64,000 bases of DNA from Chryseobacterium candidae (GTDB taxonomy: Bacteria > Bacteroidota > Bacteroidia > Flavobacteriales > Weeksellaceae): the NCBI RefSeq assembly GCF_004916905.1, contig NZ_SDLV01000002.1, positions 1 through 64,000 of the forward strand. The letters run 5' to 3'. The position numbers and the translations under genes were made by a program. This document shows, piece by piece, positions 60,148-64,000 of the stretch. The notes below the pieces were generated by a model. It searched no databases. It saw only the letters and a list, made by a program, of their open reading frames with translations, and was not told the DNA's origin. Position 1 is the first letter of the stretch, and the number at the start of each line of letters is the position of its first letter.

Positions 60148-60717
60148 CTAGAAGAATTTTCCTCTGTTTCTCATATTCGGGTTATGCATATGCTTCTGCA
60201 TGGTCGGCATTTTCAACTGATCTTTCATCATTTTGATCTGATCGGTCATCATTCCAGCACTGTCCAGTCTTTTTGCTTCTTCCAGTAATTTCTGCCCTTC
60301 CTGTTTTCTTCCTTTGGAAATAGCGGCTGCCGCAAGATTCAAAGTAGCCATTGCTCTGTCATGCTTCATATTCAAACCATACTCCAACGCTTTCTTCATG
60401 AAAGGTTCTACTTTAGCAGGGTGATCCTGAGCTTGTGTCAATCCTGATAAATAGTGAAAATATCCGTATTGAGTTTTATGAAGCTGAGTTTTATAATCTG
60501 TAATTTTTGACAGCCATTCTCCGGCTTTCTCCATATTTTGCTTTCTCAATTGCCAGAATGCCAATAGAATATATTCATTTTTAAAGAATAGTAAGATCGG
60601 AAATGCAGCCAATAGGAAGACAACAATACCCCACCCAAGATTTCTCGTGAAGAACATCATATAAAGTCCCAGTAAAATAAGGACTGCTGCTACTGCAATT
60701 TTTATGTATTTATTCAT
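60148..60717 (-). CDS. Membrane protein with TPR-like repeats
   Basis: 189 residues with two N-terminal membrane helices (about 5-22 and 28-46). A helical soluble part follows with tetratricopeptide-like pairs (residues about 55-150, for example EYGLNMKHDRAMATLNLAAAA). The C-terminus is Met/His/Asn-rich. Family and function are unknown. The promoter box is at 60736-60743 on the minus strand. A heptamer element lies between it and folA. Confidence 0.7.
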   Translation of the reverse strand: MNKYIKIAVAAVLILLGLYMMFFTRNLGWGIVVFLLAAFPILLFFKNEYILLAFWQLRKQNMEKAGEWLSKITDYKTQLHKTQYGYFHYLSGLTQAQDHPAKVEPFMKKALEYGLNMKHDRAMATLNLAAAAISKGRKQEGQKLLEEAKRLDSAGMMTDQIKMMKDQLKMPTMQKHMHNPNMRNRGKFF

Positions 60718-60735
60718 TATTAAATTTTAAAAGTG

Positions 60736-60743
60736 CAAAGATA
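60736..60743 (-). promoter_or_regulatory. -7 box TATCTTTG for the TPR-like gene
   Basis: Exact TAnnTTTG match on the minus strand, 18 bp before the ATG at 60717. Confidence 0.5.
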
Positions 60744-60770
60744 ATAAATTTAAGGCTTAAAGTTCAAAAA

Positions 60771-60864
60771 GTCAATGGTGAATGGTCAATTCGCTGCGTT
60801 TGTTAATTTTGTAACTGCGGAAAATTCACGATTCCCTTTACTAAGCAAAAATTCATTATTGACC
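60771..60864. repeat. Inverted heptamer-type element between folA and the TPR-like gene
   Basis: Left arm 60771-60791 is three 7-mers GTCAATG, GTGAATG, GTCAATT. The right side carries the complementary AATTCAC at 60823-60829 and ATTCATT ATTGACC at about 60851-60864. The centre is about 30 bp. The arms are less regular than at other sites. Confidence 0.6.
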
Positions 60865-60865
60865 T

Positions 60866-61363
60866 CTATGCTTCTTTGTTAATTTTTTCAAACGTCTGGA
60901 AACAAAAATCATAACCATTCTTTTCATCTTTCTCATAGCAGATTTCATTGGTCATTTTCCAGATTTTAGGATCTATTTTCGGAAAGAAAGTATCAGCATG
61001 AAGGTCCGCTTTCACCAAAGTAACTTCAAGCCTGTCCACAACATCCATAGTCTGTTCGTAGATATTTCCGCCACCGATAACAAAAACTTCCTCATCGATC
61101 TTTTTAGCAAATTTCAAAGCTTCTTTGATGCTTCCTACGATAAGAATTCCTTCTTCAAACCAGTCTTTCTTTCTTGACACAACAATATTGGTACGGTTCG
61201 GAAGGGCTTTTCCAATACTTTCATATGTTTTTCTGCCCATAATCACAGGATGCCCGGAAGTAATATCTTTAAAATGTTTCAAATCTTTTGGAAGATGCCA
61301 AAGCAACTGGTTTTCAAAACCAATTTCATTTTTCTCTCCCATTGCCACCACTATTGTTGTCAT
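60866..61363 (-). CDS. folA: Dihydrofolate reductase
   Basis: 165 residues. The N-terminal VVAMGEKNEIGFENQLLWHL includes the substrate-binding region; LPKDLKHFKDIT, VIMGRKTYESIG and VIGGGNIYEQTM follow. It reduces dihydrofolate with NADPH for thymidylate and purine synthesis. It is divergent from the LemA operon, with opposing promoter boxes 12 bp apart. Confidence 0.95.
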   Translation of the reverse strand: MTTIVVAMGEKNEIGFENQLLWHLPKDLKHFKDITSGHPVIMGRKTYESIGKALPNRTNIVVSRKKDWFEEGILIVGSIKEALKFAKKIDEEVFVIGGGNIYEQTMDVVDRLEVTLVKADLHADTFFPKIDPKIWKMTNEICYEKDEKNGYDFCFQTFEKINKEA

Positions 61364-61378
61364 TCAAATAATTTTTTA

Positions 61379-61386
61379 CAAAATTA
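61379..61386 (-). promoter_or_regulatory. -7 box TAATTTTG for folA
   Basis: Exact TAnnTTTG match on the minus strand, 15 bp before the ATG at 61363. Confidence 0.5.
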
Positions 61387-61398
61387 GCACATAATTTG

Positions 61399-61406
61399 TA
61401 TATTTG
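61399..61406 (+). promoter_or_regulatory. -7 box TATATTTG for the LemA/TPM operon
   Basis: Exact TAnnTTTG match, 30 bp before the LemA ATG. It faces away from the folA box 12 bp to its left. Confidence 0.6.
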
Positions 61407-61436
61407 GTTAGCACAAAAAATTTAAAAAAATAAACT

Positions 61437-62042
61437 ATGAAAAATAAAGGATGTCTGGGTGCAGGAACCATCGGTATTGCCCTTCTTATTATTGTTGCTG
61501 TTCTTTTCTTCTGGGGAAAAAGCGGATATAACAGTTTTGTTAACAAAGAACAGACTGTAAACGCAAAATGGTCGAATGTAGAGACCGTTTATCAGAAAAG
61601 AGCCAATCTTATTCCTAATCTGGAAAGAACCGTAAAATCCTATTCAAAATTTGAACAGGAAACTTTAACACAAGTTGTGGAAGCTCGTTCCAAAGCGACT
61701 TCTATCAATATTGACCCTACAAATATGACAGAAGCTGATTTGGCTAAATTCCAGGCAGCACAGGGAGAATTATCGGGTGCATTAAGCAGATTGATGGCCG
61801 TGGTAGAGTCTTATCCTAACCTAAAAGCAGACCAGCAGTATATCAACTTCCAGAGAGAGTACACTGCTATTGAGAACAGCATCAGAACTGAGACGGTTTA
61901 TTATAACGATGCTGCAAAGGATTACAATACTTCCATCAAGACTTTCCCGAATAATATTCTGGCGAATTTCACCAACTTTAAAGAAAAACCTTATTTCAAA
62001 GCTGACGCAGGTGCTCAGAAAGCCCCTGAAGTATTCAAATAA
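61437..62042 (+). CDS. LemA family protein
   Basis: 201 residues with one N-terminal membrane helix (about 8-27). The long helical domain contains YNSFVNKEQTVNAKWSNVE, YQKRANLIPNLERTVKSY and NLKADQQYINFQREYTAIEN, all typical of LemA. Function is unsettled. It is the first of three genes with 2 bp and overlapping spacing to two TPM-domain proteins, a common LemA partnership thought to act in the envelope. Confidence 0.93.
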   Translation: MKNKGCLGAGTIGIALLIIVAVLFFWGKSGYNSFVNKEQTVNAKWSNVETVYQKRANLIPNLERTVKSYSKFEQETLTQVVEARSKATSINIDPTNMTEADLAKFQAAQGELSGALSRLMAVVESYPNLKADQQYINFQREYTAIENSIRTETVYYNDAAKDYNTSIKTFPNNILANFTNFKEKPYFKADAGAQKAPEVFK

Positions 62043-62044
62043 TA

Positions 62045-62473
62045 ATGGGTAATTTCCTAACAAATCAACAGATCGCTTCCCTTGTGGAAGCGATTCAGTC
62101 TGCGGAAGATCATTCTACAGGAGAGATCAGGGTACATATTGATTCCAATACGGAAACCCGTGATGCCAGAACAGCATTTGATGTTTTCAAGAAGCTTGAT
62201 ATGGATAAAACTGCTGAAAGAAACGCAGTGCTTTTCCATGTCAATTTTGAACAAAAATATCTTACCATTATCGGAGATATCGGAATTCATGAAAAAGTAA
62301 AACAGTCTTACTGGGATCATCTTCACGATTATATCACCGCTGAATTTGCCAAAGGAAATTATTATAAGGCGCTGAAAAGTGCCATCCTGGAAACGGGACT
62401 TGAACTCAAAAAACATTTTCCTGTAAAAGGAGAAAACCCAAACCAACTTCCAAATGAAATTACGTTCTCTTAA
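62045..62473 (+). CDS. Soluble TPM-domain protein
   Basis: 142 residues without a signal peptide. The TPM fold (TLP18.3/Psb32/MOLO-1) shows QIASLVEAIQSAEDHSTGEIRV near the start and RNAVLFHVNFEQKYLTIIGDIGIHE in the middle. The C-terminal 20 residues overlap the start of the next TPM gene by 20 bp. It probably acts with LemA and the anchored TPM protein, but its cytoplasmic or envelope location is not clear. Confidence 0.88.
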   Translation: MGNFLTNQQIASLVEAIQSAEDHSTGEIRVHIDSNTETRDARTAFDVFKKLDMDKTAERNAVLFHVNFEQKYLTIIGDIGIHEKVKQSYWDHLHDYITAEFAKGNYYKALKSAILETGLELKKHFPVKGENPNQLPNEITFS

Positions 62474-63269
62474 AATAGTATTTTCATTTTTACTACTTTG
62501 CTTTTACACTTTTGTATCAGCACAGTACACCATTCCCGAAAAACCCTCGGTACTTTACCCTGTTTTTGATGAAGCCGGATTACTTTCCCAGCAGGAAAAA
62601 GATGCACTTAACAATAAACTGATCAAGTTTGCAGATTCTACCTCAACGGAAATTGAAGTAGTGATCATCCGTTCCACCAAAGGAGAAGATGTGAATTTTC
62701 TGGCAACCATGTTTGGGGAAAAATGGAAAATCGGAAAAAAAGGTGTTGATAACGGAGTGGTTTTCCTTATCGCGACAGAAGACAGAACCATGTCTATCCA
62801 ACAAGGACGCGCTGTAGAGCAATACCTTACCGCTTCAGTAGCAGGACAAATCTTAGATTACATCGTTACTCCAAAGTTCAAGAAAGGACTTTGGTATGAA
62901 GGCATCAACGGTGGAACCTCAGCGATTATGGAAGCTGTTGAGGGAAAATTCAAACCTGTAGCCACCACAGCTCCTTCCGGTAATGGAAGTGCTTTTAAAG
63001 TTCTTATCATTGCTTTTATTATTTTCATCATTATTGCTATCCTATTTGGTAACAGAGGTGGCGGACGTGGTGGAAACAATGACGACGATGATGATGTCAT
63101 CATTACCAGAAGAGGACGCAGAAACTATCCTGGAGGTTTTTTCCCATTCCCTGGAAGCTTCGGAGGCGGAGGATTTGGTGGTGGAAGTTCCGGAGGAGGC
63201 GGAGGCGGATTCGGAGGCTTCGGAGGTGGTGGAAGCTTTGGAGGCGGTGGCGCATCCGGAGGATGGTAA
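62454..63269 (+). CDS. Exported TPM-domain protein with membrane anchor and glycine-rich tail
   Basis: 271 residues. A signal peptide (about 1-23), a TPM domain (about 30-155) with YPVFDEAGLLSQQEKDAL and DNGVVFLIATEDRTMSIQQG, then a membrane helix (about 180-198). The last 60 residues are glycine/serine-rich with repeating GGGGFG-type units. This is the YgcG-like layout, in which the glycine tail is unstructured. Its start overlaps the preceding TPM gene in a different frame. Confidence 0.9.
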   Translation: MKLRSLKIVFSFLLLCFYTFVSAQYTIPEKPSVLYPVFDEAGLLSQQEKDALNNKLIKFADSTSTEIEVVIIRSTKGEDVNFLATMFGEKWKIGKKGVDNGVVFLIATEDRTMSIQQGRAVEQYLTASVAGQILDYIVTPKFKKGLWYEGINGGTSAIMEAVEGKFKPVATTAPSGNGSAFKVLIIAFIIFIIIAILFGNRGGGRGGNNDDDDDVIITRRGRRNYPGGFFPFPGSFGGGGFGGGSSGGGGGGFGGFGGGGSFGGGGASGGW

Positions 63270-63295
63270 ATAAAGAAACAATTTTAAATTATATA

Positions 63296-63325
63296 AAAAT
63301 CAGATCATCACGATCTGATTTTTTT
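63296..63325. terminator. Bidirectional terminator after the LemA/TPM operon
   Basis: 9-bp stem AATCAGATC/GATCTGATT with a 5-nt loop and a run of seven T on the right. An A run precedes it. Confidence 0.85.
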
Positions 63326-63465
63326 ATTTAAAAACATAAAATAATGCCAATTCTTTAACTTTTATTAATACTAAATTGATATTTAGATAGTAAAAAATTA
63401 ATAAAACCTCATAAAAACCACCTTTTATTCAATATTTTTTTATTATATTTACTGAAAACAGGATT

Positions 63466-63987
63466 ATGAAGAAGACGCTGGTAGTATTTGCACACCCTTA
63501 TCTGGAGCATTCCAATTCGAATGTAGAGCTCATCAATTTCTACGTTCGCCATCAGCATTATACCCTTAGAGATCTTTACGAAGAATATCCTGACTTTCAT
63601 ATCGCTGCTTTCCGGGAAAGAAAACGTCTTAAAAACTATGAACGTTTTGTTTTCCAGTTTCCCCTGATATGGTTCGGAATGCCACCGCTTCTCAGATTAT
63701 GGATTGATGAAGTTTTCGACAGAGACTGGCTGAAAGAGGGCGAACATAATCCACTCGAAGGAAAAGAAGTCTATATTCTGGTAACCACAGGCGGAAAAGA
63801 AAGATCTTTCAGTAAAACCGGCACTTATCAATACACCATAGATGAACTGATCAGCGGGCTTATCGTTTCATTAAGGGTTTTCAAAGCAGATATTAAGCAT
63901 ATTAAAATTGTATACGAAGCCAACAAGCTCTCTAAAAAAGAAATCATTTTACATAAAAAAGAATTTACAGAACTACTCAATCAATAG
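63466..63987 (+). CDS. Flavodoxin-fold NAD(P)H oxidoreductase, KefF/MdaB type
   Basis: 173 residues: MKKTLVVFAHPYLEHSNSN forms the flavin-phosphate loop, FQFPLIWFGMPPLLRLWIDEVF is the conserved central segment, and VTTGGKERSFSKTG follows. This fits the Flavodoxin_2 family of quinone reductases that includes KefF, the accessory subunit of potassium/proton antiporters. A near-consensus promoter box TATATTTA lies about 15-20 bp upstream. A new gene appears to start 3 bp after the stop; a Kef-type antiporter would be the expected partner. Confidence 0.88.
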   Translation: MKKTLVVFAHPYLEHSNSNVELINFYVRHQHYTLRDLYEEYPDFHIAAFRERKRLKNYERFVFQFPLIWFGMPPLLRLWIDEVFDRDWLKEGEHNPLEGKEVYILVTTGGKERSFSKTGTYQYTIDELISGLIVSLRVFKADIKHIKIVYEANKLSKKEIILHKKEFTELLNQ

Positions 63988-63990
63988 CAT

Positions 63991-64000
63991 ATGGAATCCA
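63991..64000 (+). CDS. Start of the next gene, cut by the window edge
   Basis: ATG GAA TCC begins 3 bp after the oxidoreductase stop on the same strand, the spacing expected for an operon partner. Only three codons are visible, so its identity cannot be read; a Kef-type antiporter is a guess from context. Confidence 0.35.

Overview
The window looks like a chromosomal segment of a flavobacterium (Bacteroidetes), most like Chryseobacterium or a close relative. The evidence is the low GC, A-rich leaders without Shine-Dalgarno sequences, Bacteroidetes-type TAnnTTTG promoter boxes, type IX secretion proteins (a C-terminal sorting domain and a PorP/SprF protein), GLPGLI and DUF5606 families, and a 14-gene complex I operon with the short flavobacterial NuoG. 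Species cannot be fixed from the sequence alone.

Layout. 1-5570: very AT-rich accessory block with a putative secreted peptide, SdpA-like and SdpB/HTTM-like proteins, a membrane protein plus ABC ATPase, a small membrane protein, a DCC thiol oxidoreductase and a GLPGLI protein. It ends at a terminator beside a CAT-anticodon tRNA and resembles an SDP-type antimicrobial peptide locus. 5801-16635: housekeeping genes (methylmalonyl-CoA epimerase, rbfA, LolC/E-like permease, secreted endonuclease I, aroE, DUF349 protein, ribD, YigZ protein, Zn-peptidase, GNAT-like protein) and an orphan double-glycine, six-cysteine peptide. 16909-31327: nuoABCDEF, an outer-membrane-like gene, then nuoGHIJKLMN, closed by a strong terminator.

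31621-42645: a GAF protein, an HD-domain/PycTM-like membrane fusion protein, a very large metallophosphoesterase / kinase-like / Omp85-barrel fusion, secreted proteins, lipoproteins and mazG. 42878-51747: DUF5606, def, ruvX, sixA, a broken archaemetzincin gene, a serine hydrolase, a YfcE-like phosphodiesterase, an Smr protein, DUF3822, rsmD and a divergent hxlR/nitroreductase pair with a perfect 18-bp inverted operator candidate. 51812-64000: murI, hemW, porP, a RluA-family synthase, a PASTA protein, ddl, coaD, a TRIC-like channel, folA, a LemA/TPM trio and a flavodoxin-fold oxidoreductase.

Two things stand out. The first is the SDP-like peptide locus at the left end. The second is a set of intergenic elements made of degenerate 7-bp repeats, each site with its own consensus and often arranged as two inverted arms. 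They occupy seven gaps of the nuo operon and at least four other gaps, and no gene feature explains them.
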